Positions 1 through 8,304 of a DNA stretch of 64,000 nt are shown in pieces. The notes beneath the pieces were generated by a model that made no database searches, was not told where the DNA came from, and worked only from the letters and a program-made list of their open reading frames with translations. Origin of the DNA: Pseudactinotalea terrae. Lineage in GTDB: Bacteria; Actinomycetota; Actinomycetes; Actinomycetales; Beutenbergiaceae. Location of the stretch: assembly GCF_009733845.1 (NCBI RefSeq), contig NZ_WNXZ01000005.1:295332-359331 (forward strand), written 5' to 3'. Both the position numbers and the translations under genes were made by a program. How positions within the stretch are numbered: position 1 is the stretch's first letter; the number at the start of each line of letters is the position of its first letter.

Positions 1-924
1 GAGGGCGTCGCCGCCGCGGTGCTCGGCCGCATCCGGGAGCTCATGAACTCCCGCAGCGTGCTGCGGGGGCAGATCGTGACCTTCGGCGGCTCCGAGTTCG
101 AGGCCACGATGGGCATCCCGAACCAGGGTCAGGTCACGTTCCAGCCGCGGCCTCAGGTCCCTGCCGCGGACATCGTGCTGCCCGAGGGGGCGCTCGCGAA
201 GGTCGAGCGGCACGTCCTCGGGATCGGCGCGCACCGGGAGGCGCTCGCCAGGGCCGGGCAGCACCTCAAGCGCGGCGTGCTGCTCTACGGCCCGCCCGGG
301 ACCGGCAAGACCCTCACCGTGCGGCACCTGCTCGGCATGGCCGAAGGCACCACCGTGATCATGCTGACCGGGATGGCGCTGCAGCTGATCTCGCTGGCCA
401 CGCAGACGGCGAGGGCGCTCCAGCCCGCGATCGTCGTGCTCGAGGACTGCGACCTCGTGGCCGAGCAGCGCGACCACTTCGGCTCCTCGCCGCTGCTGTT
501 CGAGGTCCTCGATGCCCTCGACGGCCTCGCCTCCGACTCCGACGTGACCTTCCTGCTCACCACCAACCGGGTGGACGTGCTGGAGCCGGCGCTGGCGCAG
601 CGGCCGGGCCGGGTGGACCTCGCGGTCGAGATCCCGCGGCCGGACCGGGCTGCACGGCGTGCCCTGCTGTCGCTGTACGGGCGGGGCCCGCCGTTCTCGG
701 ACACGGTGCTCGACGAGGTCGCTCGGGACTCCGACGGCACCACCGCCTCGTTCGCCAAGGAGCTGGTGCGGCGTGCCGTGCTGCTCGCGGCAGTGGCCGA
801 GGAGGAGGTCGCGGACGCCCACCTGCGCTCCGCGCTCGCCGAGATGATGACCGACTCCTCCACGATCACGCGGGCACTGCTGGGCGGCGGCGAGTGGCCT
901 GCGACCGGCGGCGGCTACGCCTGA
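1..924 (+). CDS. AAA ATPase, BCS1-like (5' partial)
   Basis: The reading frame is open from base 1, so the N-terminus lies outside the window. The visible 307 residues hold one AAA module: Walker A GPPGTGKT near residue 97, a Walker B-type strand ending LEDCD near 144-151 (the E-D-x-D form seen in BCS1-like AAA proteins rather than the usual DE), a TTNR sensor-1 near 187 and an RPGR arginine-finger region near 201. Such proteins use ATP to remodel or translocate protein clients; the client here is unknown. The C-terminal helical lid is present and the protein ends at a normal TGA. No partner gene is visible upstream. Confidence 0.85.
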   Translation, partial: EGVAAAVLGRIRELMNSRSVLRGQIVTFGGSEFEATMGIPNQGQVTFQPRPQVPAADIVLPEGALAKVERHVLGIGAHREALARAGQHLKRGVLLYGPPGTGKTLTVRHLLGMAEGTTVIMLTGMALQLISLATQTARALQPAIVVLEDCDLVAEQRDHFGSSPLLFEVLDALDGLASDSDVTFLLTTNRVDVLEPALAQRPGRVDLAVEIPRPDRAARRALLSLYGRGPPFSDTVLDEVARDSDGTTASFAKELVRRAVLLAAVAEEEVADAHLRSALAEMMTDSSTITRALLGGGEWPATGGGYA

Positions 925-1095
925 GGTGAGCTGCGCCGTCGTGCCGCGCTCTGGCACCTCCCGCCCGACGGCGCTCAGGTTGCAGTTCCGTAACGATCGC
1001 GGATCCCGCACGCCCGCACCTGCGCGGTTGTAGGTTGCTTGCGAGGGGGCCGGCGTCGGTCCCCTCCCTGTTGGCAAACAGACGAAGGAGTCGGG

Positions 1096-2472
1096 ATGCG
1101 AGGAGCGAGGCAGCGCCTGCTGGCGCTCGCGTGCACCGCAACGGCCGGGGCTCTGCTCCTGACCGGGTGCTTGCAGAATCCGAGCCAGAGCGGTGGCGGA
1201 GCGGCCGGCGGCGGCGAAGGCCTCGCCGACAACGCCGAGGCCGACGGCGATGGGGTCGTCACCATCCTCGGAGCGTTCGGCGGCCAGGAGGAGCAGGGAT
1301 TTCTCGCCGCGATCGAGGAGTTCGAGGCCGAGAGCGGCATCGATGTCCGGTACAGCTCTGATCAGGACTTCACCAACACGATCAGGCTCCGCACCAGCTC
1401 GGGGCAAGCCCCCGACATCGCGATCTTCCCGCAGCCGGGTGGTCTGCTTGAGCTCGCCGCCGACGGCTTCATCCAGCCGATCGACACCTACCTCGACTAC
1501 GAGGCCATCGACCGCACCCTGGTGCCGGGCTTTCTGGAAGCGGCACGATTGAACGGACGCGTGTACGGCGCGCCGATGCGCATGGCGGTGAAGTCTGTCG
1601 TCTGGTACCCGGCAGCGGCCTACGAGGCGGGCGGTTACAACGCCGAGCCTGCGAACCTCGACGAGCTCGCGGAGGTCGCGACCCAGATCCGGGAGGACGG
1701 TATCGCGCCGTGGTGCATGGGCTGGGGTTCCGACCAGGCCACCGGCTGGGTCGGCACCGACTGGATCGAGGAGTACATGCTCCGCCTCTGGGGCCCGGAC
1801 GTGTACGACGAGTGGACCTCCCACCAGATCCCCTTCAACGACGAACGCGTCATCGCCGCCTTCGAGGCTTACGGCGAGCTGCTGGAGACCCCGGACAACG
1901 TGCTCGGCGGCCCCTCGGGCGTGCTGTCGACGCCGTTCGGCAACGCGATGCTGCCGGCCTTCGAGGACCCGCCGCAGTGCCTGCTGGAGCGGCAGGGCAA
2001 CTTCGTGACCGGGTTCTTCCCGGACGACGTCCAGGCGGATCTCGACAACCAGGTCGGGCTCTTCGTCTTCCCACGGGCCGCCGACTCCGAGTACGACGGC
2101 CAGCCGATCATGGGCGGCGGTGACCTCGCAGCGCTGATGAACGGCAACGACGAGGAAGCCATCCAGGTCATGGAGTTCCTCACCTCCGACGCCTTCGGCG
2201 GCGCGTGGGCGCAAGCGGGAGGCTGGCTGTCGCCCCACACCACGTTCGACGCCAGCCTGTACCCGGACGAGATCACCCGCCAGACCGCCGAGATCGTGGC
2301 CGCAGCGGACGTGTTCCGGTTCGACGGCTCGGACCTGATGCCGAACGCCGTCGGCGGCGGCACCTTCTGGACCGGGATGGTCGAGTGGATCCGAGGTGAC
2401 AAGACCGCGGAGCAGGTCACCACCGACATCGAGAACAGCTGGCCGGCCGCCGAGGAGGAGGCCGACTCATGA
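1096..2472 (+). CDS. Carbohydrate ABC transporter substrate-binding lipoprotein (family 1, AglE-like)
   Basis: This 458-residue protein is the extracellular solute-binding component of a sugar importer. The signal peptide ends in a lipobox, LLTGC, with the lipidated cysteine at residue 25, followed by a Gly/Ala-rich linker. The rest matches the family 1 extracellular solute-binding fold and reads like the alpha-glucoside binders (AglE-like); the substrate is inferred. I chose the ATG at 1096 because GAAGGAG sits 5 nt before it and the signal peptide starts there; an in-frame start at 1039 would add a non-signal leader. It overlaps the first permease gene by 4 bp (ATGA). Confidence 0.9.
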   Translation: MRGARQRLLALACTATAGALLLTGCLQNPSQSGGGAAGGGEGLADNAEADGDGVVTILGAFGGQEEQGFLAAIEEFEAESGIDVRYSSDQDFTNTIRLRTSSGQAPDIAIFPQPGGLLELAADGFIQPIDTYLDYEAIDRTLVPGFLEAARLNGRVYGAPMRMAVKSVVWYPAAAYEAGGYNAEPANLDELAEVATQIREDGIAPWCMGWGSDQATGWVGTDWIEEYMLRLWGPDVYDEWTSHQIPFNDERVIAAFEAYGELLETPDNVLGGPSGVLSTPFGNAMLPAFEDPPQCLLERQGNFVTGFFPDDVQADLDNQVGLFVFPRAADSEYDGQPIMGGGDLAALMNGNDEEAIQVMEFLTSDAFGGAWAQAGGWLSPHTTFDASLYPDEITRQTAEIVAAADVFRFDGSDLMPNAVGGGTFWTGMVEWIRGDKTAEQVTTDIENSWPAAEEEADS

Positions 2473-3584
2473 CCGCGCTCGCCGAGGCTCCGGCTCCCGA
2501 GGTCAGGCGGGGTGGTTCGCCCGCCCGGCCGCTGCGGATGCTCGTGGGGATCGTCGGGATCTGCGTCGTCGCCTGGTTGACCGCGAACATCTTCCTGTCA
2601 TTGGCGTACTACCCGCAGTGGTACTTCCACAACCGGATCCTGATGGCGGTCGTGGGCATGATCGCCGGGCTCGGTGGCGCAGCGTTGCTGTTCTACTTCA
2701 TCAACGTCTTCATCGAGTCGCTCCCGCAACGGCTGTCCCAGGGTCTGATCCCGTACGCGTTCGTGCTGCCGGCGCTGGGACTGATCGGGCTGATGCTGAT
2801 CTACCCGACGGTGCAGACGATCAACTACAGCTTCGCGAACAACGACAGCACCAGATACGTGGGCTTCGACAACTACGTGTCGATCTTCCAGGACCCAGCC
2901 TTCTGGCTGGCCCTCAGCAACAACGCGTTGTGGCTGCTCATCGTCCCGGCGCTCACCGTGGCCATCGGTATCGCGGTGGCGCTGTTCCCGGATCGGCTCT
3001 CCGCACGTGGCGAGAAGATCTCCAAGAGCCTGATCTTCCTCCCGATGGCAGTCTCGTTCGTCGGCGCCTCGACGATCTGGGGCGTGCTGATCTACAGCGC
3101 CAACCCCAACATCGGGATCCTCAACGCGATCCTCGGGTCGAGCATCGACTGGATCCAGGAGGACACCGCGCGGCTGAACTCGTTGCTGATGATGGTGATC
3201 CTCATCTGGATGCAGTCCGGGTTCGCGATGGTGCTGCTCTCCGGAGCGATCAAGGGAGTACCCGAGGAGACCCTGGAGGCGGCGCGGCTCGACGGTGCGA
3301 GCGAGCCCCAAGTGTTCTTCCAGGTGATCATCCCGCAGATCAAGGGGACGATCATCACGGTGTTCATCACCGTGGTCATCCTGGTGCTCAAGGTGTTCGA
3401 CATCATCTACGTGCTCACCAACGGCAACTACCGCACCAACGTGATCGCGCTGATGTTCTTCCAGGAGCTCTTCACGCAAGGCCGCGCCGGTCGCGCATCG
3501 GCGATCGTGGTCGTGCTGCTGCTCCTCGTGACGCCGATCCTCATCTACCAGGTGCGCCACTACCGGAAGGAGCAGGCCCAGTGA
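2469..3584 (+). CDS. Sugar ABC transporter permease 1 (AglF-like)
   Basis: A 371-residue inner-membrane permease of the binding-protein-dependent (MalF) type. It has an N-terminal pair of membrane segments and then the permease core. The cytoplasmic EAA loop, beginning EAARLDGAS near residue 270, docks the ATPase subunit. It is translationally coupled to the lipoprotein gene by ATGA and to the next permease by GTGA, so the three proteins form one operon. No ATP-binding subunit is encoded here. Many actinobacterial sugar importers share a distant MsiK-type ATPase, so this absence is expected. Alpha-glucoside specificity is inference. Confidence 0.9.
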   Translation: MTALAEAPAPEVRRGGSPARPLRMLVGIVGICVVAWLTANIFLSLAYYPQWYFHNRILMAVVGMIAGLGGAALLFYFINVFIESLPQRLSQGLIPYAFVLPALGLIGLMLIYPTVQTINYSFANNDSTRYVGFDNYVSIFQDPAFWLALSNNALWLLIVPALTVAIGIAVALFPDRLSARGEKISKSLIFLPMAVSFVGASTIWGVLIYSANPNIGILNAILGSSIDWIQEDTARLNSLLMMVILIWMQSGFAMVLLSGAIKGVPEETLEAARLDGASEPQVFFQVIIPQIKGTIITVFITVVILVLKVFDIIYVLTNGNYRTNVIALMFFQELFTQGRAGRASAIVVVLLLLVTPILIYQVRHYRKEQAQ

Positions 3585-4489
3585 CCGCGCTCACCGACGC
3601 CCCGCGCCTCGCGAAGAAGTCGAAGCGCCAGCCCTCCTACATGAAGGATGGCAGGCCCCGCAGCTGGACCTCCATCATCGTGATGATCGTGCTGGTCATC
3701 CTGTGGTCGATCCCTACCTTCGGCCTGCTGGTGAGCTCGTTCCGCAGCCGCGAGGCCGTCGCCAGCTCTGGATGGTGGACCGCGGTGTTCAACCCGGTCG
3801 AGCAGGGCTGGACGCTCGACAACTACGCGGGCGTCCTCGAGGGCTCCAACATGGGGACGGGCTTCCTCAACACCCTGGTGGTGTCGGTTCCCGCCACGAT
3901 CCTGCCGATCATGTTCGCGGCCTTCGCTGCGTACGCCTTCACCTTCATGTTCTTCCCCGGCAAGGAGGTCCTGTTCGTCGTCATCGTCGCGGTGATGGTG
4001 GTGCCGATCCAGGTCGCGCTGCAGCCGATGCTGTACCTGCTGGGCCCCTACGGGCTCGGCATCTCGGGACAGTTCGTGGCGATCTGGCTGCTGCACACGG
4101 GCTTCGGCATGCCGCTGTGCCTGTACACGCTCCGCAACTACATGAGCACGCTCCCGACCTCGGTCGTGGAGTCCGCCAAGATCGACGGCGCCAGCCACTA
4201 CCAGACCTTCTGGCGGCTGGTCGCCCCGATGTCGATGCCGGCGATGGCCGCGTTCGCCACGCTGCAGTTCCTCTGGGTGTGGAACGACCTGCTGATAGCG
4301 AAGCTGTTCCTGCTCCCGACCAATGCCACCGTCATCGTGCAGCTGCAGCAGCTGCTCGGCACACAGGGTCAGGGTGCGGAGCTGCTCACGGCGGGTGCCT
4401 TCATCTCGATGGCGCTACCCATCCTGGTGTTCGTGTTCCTGCAGCGGTTCTTCGTCCGCGGTCTCACCTCCGGCGCCGTGAAGGGCTGA
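3581..4489 (+). CDS. Sugar ABC transporter permease 2 (AglG-like)
   Basis: A 302-residue MalG-type permease with about six membrane spans and the EAA loop ESAKIDGAS near residue 198. The GTG at 3581 overlaps the TGA of the previous gene by 4 bp, which fixes the start; the frame is open much further upstream but only as a shadow of the first permease. It completes the sugar importer and is followed by a very strong hairpin, so the operon ends here. Confidence 0.9.
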   Translation: MTALTDAPRLAKKSKRQPSYMKDGRPRSWTSIIVMIVLVILWSIPTFGLLVSSFRSREAVASSGWWTAVFNPVEQGWTLDNYAGVLEGSNMGTGFLNTLVVSVPATILPIMFAAFAAYAFTFMFFPGKEVLFVVIVAVMVVPIQVALQPMLYLLGPYGLGISGQFVAIWLLHTGFGMPLCLYTLRNYMSTLPTSVVESAKIDGASHYQTFWRLVAPMSMPAMAAFATLQFLWVWNDLLIAKLFLLPTNATVIVQLQQLLGTQGQGAELLTAGAFISMALPILVFVFLQRFFVRGLTSGAVKG

Positions 4490-4512
4490 CCTCGACTCGA
4501 TTCCGGACATGC

Positions 4513-4555
4513 ACGACGGCGGCCGGTCACCTTCCCGGTGACCGGCCGCCGTCGT
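4513..4555 (+). terminator. Strong hairpin terminator after the sugar ABC operon
   Basis: A perfect 18-bp stem (4513-4530 with 4538-4555) closes a 7-nt loop. There is no clear T-tract, as is common in high-GC actinobacteria. It lies 23 bp after the permease stop and also faces the minus-strand gene at 4576, so it may act in both directions. Confidence 0.8.
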
Positions 4556-4575
4556 TCGTGCTCGCCCGGGCGGGC

Positions 4576-4800
4576 TCAGGCGCGCGGCTCCCAGTCATCC
4601 ACGTCGAGAACGGCCCGGCGGCGCGGGCTCGTGAGGCGATCGGCGCCGGCGAGGAGGTCGGCGCGGACACGCTGGGCATCGCGGTCCACGAGCACCTCGC
4701 GGTACGGGTCGGCGGCGGTGGCGGCAGAGTCGCGGTGCAGCAGGTAGACGAGTGCGGTGAGGACGACCGCGGCGATCACGATGGACATGTCCTCAATCAT
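4576..4800 (-). CDS. Small single-pass membrane protein
   Basis: This 74-residue protein has one N-terminal membrane segment (roughly residues 5-19) followed by a charged cytoplasmic tail; I do not recognise the family. The ATG at 4800 gives MIEDMSIVIAAV; another ATG at 4788 would shorten it by four residues. A longer frame to 4881 would run through the palindromic regulatory region and the start of the divergent regulator, so I rejected it. No good Shine-Dalgarno is visible. It shares the 4801-4874 region with the GlxA-type gene and may be under its control. Confidence 0.5.
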   Translation of the reverse strand: MIEDMSIVIAAVVLTALVYLLHRDSAATAADPYREVLVDRDAQRVRADLLAGADRLTSPRRRAVLDVDDWEPRA

Positions 4801-4809
4801 GCGGGCGGC

Positions 4810-4860
4810 GGATTCCTGCCACGAGTGGCAGGGATGCCATTGCACGTCGGATTCCTGCCA
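4810..4860. promoter_or_regulatory. Operator-like palindrome and direct repeats upstream of the GlxA-type regulator
   Basis: CCTGCCAC-GA-GTGGCAGG (4815-4832) is a perfect 8-bp dyad. The 12-mer GGATTCCTGCCA occurs at 4810-4821 and again, 39 bp later, at 4849-4860. It lies between two divergent genes and immediately before the regulator's -10, as expected for an autoregulatory AraC-type site. Binding is inferred. Confidence 0.55.
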
Positions 4861-4862
4861 AC

Positions 4863-4868
4863 TACGGT
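4863..4868 (+). promoter_or_regulatory. -10 box of leaderless glxA-type gene
   Basis: TACGGT ends 6 nt before the ATG at 4875, with no Shine-Dalgarno, suggesting a leaderless mRNA. Confidence 0.5.
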
Positions 4869-4874
4869 GGTGCG

Positions 4875-5828
4875 ATGGCACTGAAGCGCATCGCTGCCCT
4901 TGTCCTCGACCCGACGTCGGTGTTCGAGTACGCGGTCGCGGCCGAGGTGTTCGGGTTCGACCGCACCGAGGATGGCGTCCCGGCCTTCGAGTTCCTCACC
5001 GCCGGCTCGGTCGCCGGGGCGCCGGTGACGCTCAACACCGGCGGCACCCTCGTGCCCACGCACGCGTGGGCCGATGCCGTCGAGGCCGATCTGCTCATCC
5101 TCCCGGCCGGCGCGATCCTCGAGGAGTACCCGGCCGAGCTGCTCGAGGTGATTCGCGCCGCGCACGCGCGCGGTGCCACCGTGCTGACGATCTGCAGCGG
5201 CTCCTTCACTCTCGCCGCCACCGGCCTCCTCGACGGCCTGCAGGCCACGACCCACTGGCGCTATCTCGAGGAGTTCAAGGAGCGCTTCCCCCAGATCGAC
5301 GTCACCATGGACGTCCTCTACGTCGACAACGGCTCCCTCATCACCGGTGCAGGCACCGCCGCGGGCATCGATGCCTGCCTCCACCTGGTGCGGCGGGAGC
5401 TGGGCGCAGGCGTGGCCAACGCGATCGCTCGCCGCATGGTGGTGCCGCCGCAGCGCGACGGCGGGCAGCGCCAGTACGTGCAGACCCCAGTGCCCGAGTG
5501 CACCGCGGACAGCCTGCAGGCCACCCTCACCTACGCGCTCGAGAACCTGCACGAGCCCCACTCGGTCACCACCCTCGCTCGGCACGCCGTGATGTCGGAG
5601 CGGACGTTCGCGCGCCGCTTCGCCGCCGAGACCGGCACCACGCCGCACCGCTGGCTGCTGCAGCAGCGCGTGCTGCGCGCCCGCGAGCTGCTGGAGAGCT
5701 CCGACTCCTCGGTCGAGCAGATCGCCTCCGACGTCGGCTTCTCCTCCGCCGCCCTGCTGCGCGCCCACTTCCAGACCGTCCTCGGGACGTCGCCCCAGCG
5801 CTACCGCCGCGCCTTCTCCACCACCTGA
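4875..5828 (+). CDS. GlxA/FtrA-family transcriptional regulator (DJ-1/PfpI domain plus AraC HTH)
   Basis: A 317-residue regulator with an N-terminal DJ-1/PfpI-like (class I glutamine amidotransferase-like) domain, including the nucleophile-elbow-like TICSGSF near residue 106. It has a C-terminal AraC-type double helix-turn-helix (about residues 215-312) ending with the typical FSSAALLRAHFQ and SPQRYR motifs. Family members sense small ligands through the amidase-like domain and activate or repress nearby genes. The candidate operator at 4810-4860 and the small membrane-protein gene on the other strand are the obvious local targets. The ligand is unknown. Confidence 0.88.
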   Translation: MALKRIAALVLDPTSVFEYAVAAEVFGFDRTEDGVPAFEFLTAGSVAGAPVTLNTGGTLVPTHAWADAVEADLLILPAGAILEEYPAELLEVIRAAHARGATVLTICSGSFTLAATGLLDGLQATTHWRYLEEFKERFPQIDVTMDVLYVDNGSLITGAGTAAGIDACLHLVRRELGAGVANAIARRMVVPPQRDGGQRQYVQTPVPECTADSLQATLTYALENLHEPHSVTTLARHAVMSERTFARRFAAETGTTPHRWLLQQRVLRARELLESSDSSVEQIASDVGFSSAALLRAHFQTVLGTSPQRYRRAFSTT

Positions 5829-5886
5829 TCTCGACCCAGTTCGATCCAGCACGCCATAACAGCTCGCGCGCGGGACGCCGTCGGGC

Positions 5887-5892
5887 GAGACT
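5887..5892 (+). promoter_or_regulatory. Variant -10 box of the GNAT gene
   Basis: GAGACT ends 6 nt before the ATG at 5899. It departs from TANNNT at the first base, so this is a weaker call. Confidence 0.3.
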
Positions 5893-5898
5893 GCTCCG

Positions 5899-6840
5899 AT
5901 GTTGACCTGGCGCACGCTCACCACCGAGACCACCCCGCAGTGGTCCGAGCTCACGAACATCCTCGCGAAGGCCGACGACACCGACGAGTTCTACGACGCC
6001 GAGGATCTCGCCGAGGAGCTGACCGAGCACGGCTTCGATGCCGAGCGTGACTCGTGGGCGGTCTGGGACGAGGATCGGCTCGTCGCCTACGGGCAGCTCC
6101 GGGTCGCCACCGAGCTGACCGCCGAGGGGGATGCGCGCGCCCAGCTCGACGGCGGCGTCCATCCCGACTGGCGCGGCCGGGGCATCGGGACCGAGCTGCT
6201 GGGACGCATGGAGCCGCGTGCGCTCGAGCTGGCCCGCGAGCGCCACCCCGCGGCACCGGTCCTGCTGCGCGCCCAGGGCGGCAAGGAGGGCAGCGACGCC
6301 CGGCCGCTGCTCGAGGACTTCGGCTACTCCCCCGCCCGCTACTTCACCGACATGACCCGACCGTTGCCCGGCGAGCCGCTCGCCGCGCCCGACGACGCCC
6401 GCATCCGGCCGTTCTCCCCGGACCTGGCCGAGCCGCTCCGGCTCGCTCACAACGACGCCTTCGCCACCCACTGGGGCTCGACGGCGCAGTCGCCCGAGCA
6501 GTGGGCGGACACCATCGGCGGCCGGTCCTTCCGCGGCGCTGACTCGCGTGTGCTGATGGACGACGGCGGAGCCGTGCTCGCGTACGTCGTGTGCGGCGAG
6601 TGGGTGCCTCGGGAGCTGTACATCAGCCTCGTCGGAACCGTTCAGGCTGCACGTGGCCGGGGCCTGGCTCGCCAGGTCCTGCTCGCCACTGTCGCGGATG
6701 CCGCAGCGAGCGGGCGCTACGACGTCGTCGATCTCGGGGTCGACTCCCAGAACCCCACGGGCGCCGGCGCGCTGTACGAGTCGGTCGGGTTCACGCCGGT
6801 CCGCACCCAGGCCACCTACGCCAAGCGCCCCCAGCCCTGA
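5899..6840 (+). CDS. GNAT N-acetyltransferase, two tandem domains
   Basis: A 313-residue protein with two GNAT folds. The first (about residues 1-150) carries an acetyl-CoA loop RGRGIGTELL near residue 92; the second (about 165-313) has RGRGLARQVL near 253. Two-domain GNATs in actinobacteria include mycothiol synthase relatives, but the sequence is not clearly MshD and the acceptor is unknown. No Shine-Dalgarno is present, consistent with a leaderless start. The gene ends immediately at a repeat cluster and converges on purD. Confidence 0.85.
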   Translation: MLTWRTLTTETTPQWSELTNILAKADDTDEFYDAEDLAEELTEHGFDAERDSWAVWDEDRLVAYGQLRVATELTAEGDARAQLDGGVHPDWRGRGIGTELLGRMEPRALELARERHPAAPVLLRAQGGKEGSDARPLLEDFGYSPARYFTDMTRPLPGEPLAAPDDARIRPFSPDLAEPLRLAHNDAFATHWGSTAQSPEQWADTIGGRSFRGADSRVLMDDGGAVLAYVVCGEWVPRELYISLVGTVQAARGRGLARQVLLATVADAAASGRYDVVDLGVDSQNPTGAGALYESVGFTPVRTQATYAKRPQP

Positions 6841-6842
6841 CC

Positions 6843-6890
6843 GATTTCAACGCACGTCCGACCCAGACCCGATTTCAACGCACTTCCGAC
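6843..6890 (+). repeat. 28-bp-period repeat cluster, 2 units (family B)
   Basis: Two copies of a 20-mer close to GATTTCAACGCACTTTCGAC start at 6843 and 6871, separated by 8 unrelated bases, giving an exact 28-bp period. The same unit and period recur at 63097-63172. It fills the gap between convergent genes. Confidence 0.8.
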
Positions 6891-6919
6891 ACTCGCCCGG
6901 ATCGGAGCGATCGTGCGCG

Positions 6920-8173
6920 CTACCGGCCTGCGGCGATGTCGGTGCGGTGCTGGGCGCCGTCGATCGTGATGGCGGCGACGCCGGCGTAGGCAGCAGCCCG
7001 GGCGGCCTCGATATCGGCACCCACGCCGGTGACCGAGAGCACCCGACCGCCGGCGGTGACCAGCGCGCCGGCCTCGTCGGTCGCGGTCCCTGCGTGCAGG
7101 ACGTGGACGCCGGGGAGCTGCTCGGCCTCCTCGACGCCGGAGATCACGTCACCCTTGCGGGCCGAGACCGGGTAGCCGTGCGAGGCGACGACGACCGTGA
7201 CCGCGGCGTCGGTGGACCACTGCAGCGCCGGCAGCTCCGCAAGCGCACCGGTCGCGGCGGCGTGCAGCGCGGTCGCGAGCGAGGACTGCAGCCGGGCGAG
7301 CACGACCTGCGTCTCGGGGTCGCCGAACCGCGCGTTGAACTCGACCACCCGCAGCCCGCGCGAGGTGAGCGCGAGCCCGCAGTACAGCAGCCCGACGAAC
7401 GGGGTGCCGCACCTCGCGAGCTCCCGCACGGCCGGCAGCGCCACCTGCTCCACGACCTCCTCGGTCAGGCCGTCAGGCGCCCACGTCAGCGGCGAGTACG
7501 CGCCCATGCCGCCGGTGTTGGGGCCCTCGTCGCCGTCGAGCAGGCGTTTGAAGTCCTGCGCCGGCGCCAGCGGCACCACGGTGCTCCCGTCCGCGAGGCA
7601 GAACAGCGACACCTCGGGCCCGTCGAGGTACTCCTCGACCACCACGGCGGCGTGCTCCAGGCAGCTCGCGGCATGCGCGAGCGCAGCGTCACGGTCCTCG
7701 GTCACCACCACGCCCTTGCCGGCCGCGAGCCCGTCGTCCTTGACGACGTGGGGCGCGCCGAACTCCGCCAGGGCGGCCTCGACCTCCGCGAGCGTCGTGC
7801 ACACCCGAGCGGCGGCCGTCGGCACGGCCGCAGCGGCCATGATCTCCTTGGCGAACGCCTTCGAGCCCTCGAGGCGAGCGGCGGCGGCATCCGGCCCGAA
7901 CACGGGGATACCGGTCGCCCGCACGGCATCGGCCACCCCCGCCACCAGTGGCGCCTCGGGCCCGACGACCACGAGATCCGCCCGGACCCGTTGCGCGAGC
8001 GCGGCCACGGCGGCCGGGTCCTCGGCGTCGACGGGCGTATTCTCGGTCTTGTCGAGCCGCGCGGTCCCCGGGTTGCCCGGTGCGACCACGACGGCCGTGG
8101 TCGCCGGGTCGAGAGCAAGAGCGCGGGCGAGCGCGTGCTCACGCGCCCCGGTACCGATGACGAGGATCTTCAC
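6920..8173 (-). CDS. purD: Phosphoribosylamine-glycine ligase
   Basis: This 417-residue ATP-grasp enzyme joins glycine to phosphoribosylamine, step 2 of purine synthesis. Visible family motifs are an N-terminal MKILVIGTGAREHALA nucleotide loop (with GTG read as M), GPEAPLVAG, NTGGMGAYSP and EFNARFGDPETQ. The GTG at 8173 is chosen because the family begins at exactly this motif and a TAGGGT box lies 8 nt before it; the longer open frame upstream is spurious. Its promoter shares a bipartite upstream element with the lppM-like gene at 36981. The gene stands alone here, away from other pur genes except purA at 16598. Confidence 0.95.
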   Translation of the reverse strand: MKILVIGTGAREHALARALALDPATTAVVVAPGNPGTARLDKTENTPVDAEDPAAVAALAQRVRADLVVVGPEAPLVAGVADAVRATGIPVFGPDAAAARLEGSKAFAKEIMAAAAVPTAAARVCTTLAEVEAALAEFGAPHVVKDDGLAAGKGVVVTEDRDAALAHAASCLEHAAVVVEEYLDGPEVSLFCLADGSTVVPLAPAQDFKRLLDGDEGPNTGGMGAYSPLTWAPDGLTEEVVEQVALPAVRELARCGTPFVGLLYCGLALTSRGLRVVEFNARFGDPETQVVLARLQSSLATALHAAATGALAELPALQWSTDAAVTVVVASHGYPVSARKGDVISGVEEAEQLPGVHVLHAGTATDEAGALVTAGGRVLSVTGVGADIEAARAAAYAGVAAITIDGAQHRTDIAAGR

Positions 8174-8181
8174 GGGGTCTG

Positions 8182-8187
8182 ACCCTA
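8182..8187 (-). promoter_or_regulatory. -10 box of leaderless purD
   Basis: TAGGGT (minus strand) lies 8 nt upstream of the GTG start at 8173. Confidence 0.5.
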
Positions 8188-8200
8188 TCGGCCCACCTAC

Positions 8201-8256
8201 GGGGTGATCTCGGTCCACCGGGCGAACCCCAACCCACCCCAAAGCGCTCTCCGCGG
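8201..8256 (-). promoter_or_regulatory. Bipartite upstream element of purD (copy 1)
   Basis: Read toward purD, AGCGCTTTGGGG is followed after exactly 18 nt by GTGGACCGAGA. The same two blocks with the same 18-nt gap occur upstream of the gene at 36981. The second block ends 20 nt before the purD -10. A shared regulator or promoter architecture is inferred. Confidence 0.5.
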
Positions 8257-8304
8257 GGGCGTGACCGCGGTGGCCGTGGGATTGCGGGCGGATCGGGGCG
8301 TGGA

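Noticed and set aside
981..1004. Possible LacI-type operator before the sugar ABC operon (CGTAACG shared with the region at 15531)
   Set aside because: Only seven bases match and no dyad is formed, so I do not claim shared control.
4798..4881. Longer start (to 4881) for the small membrane protein
   Set aside because: Its extra residues are encoded by the palindrome and repeats and by the first codons of the divergent regulator.
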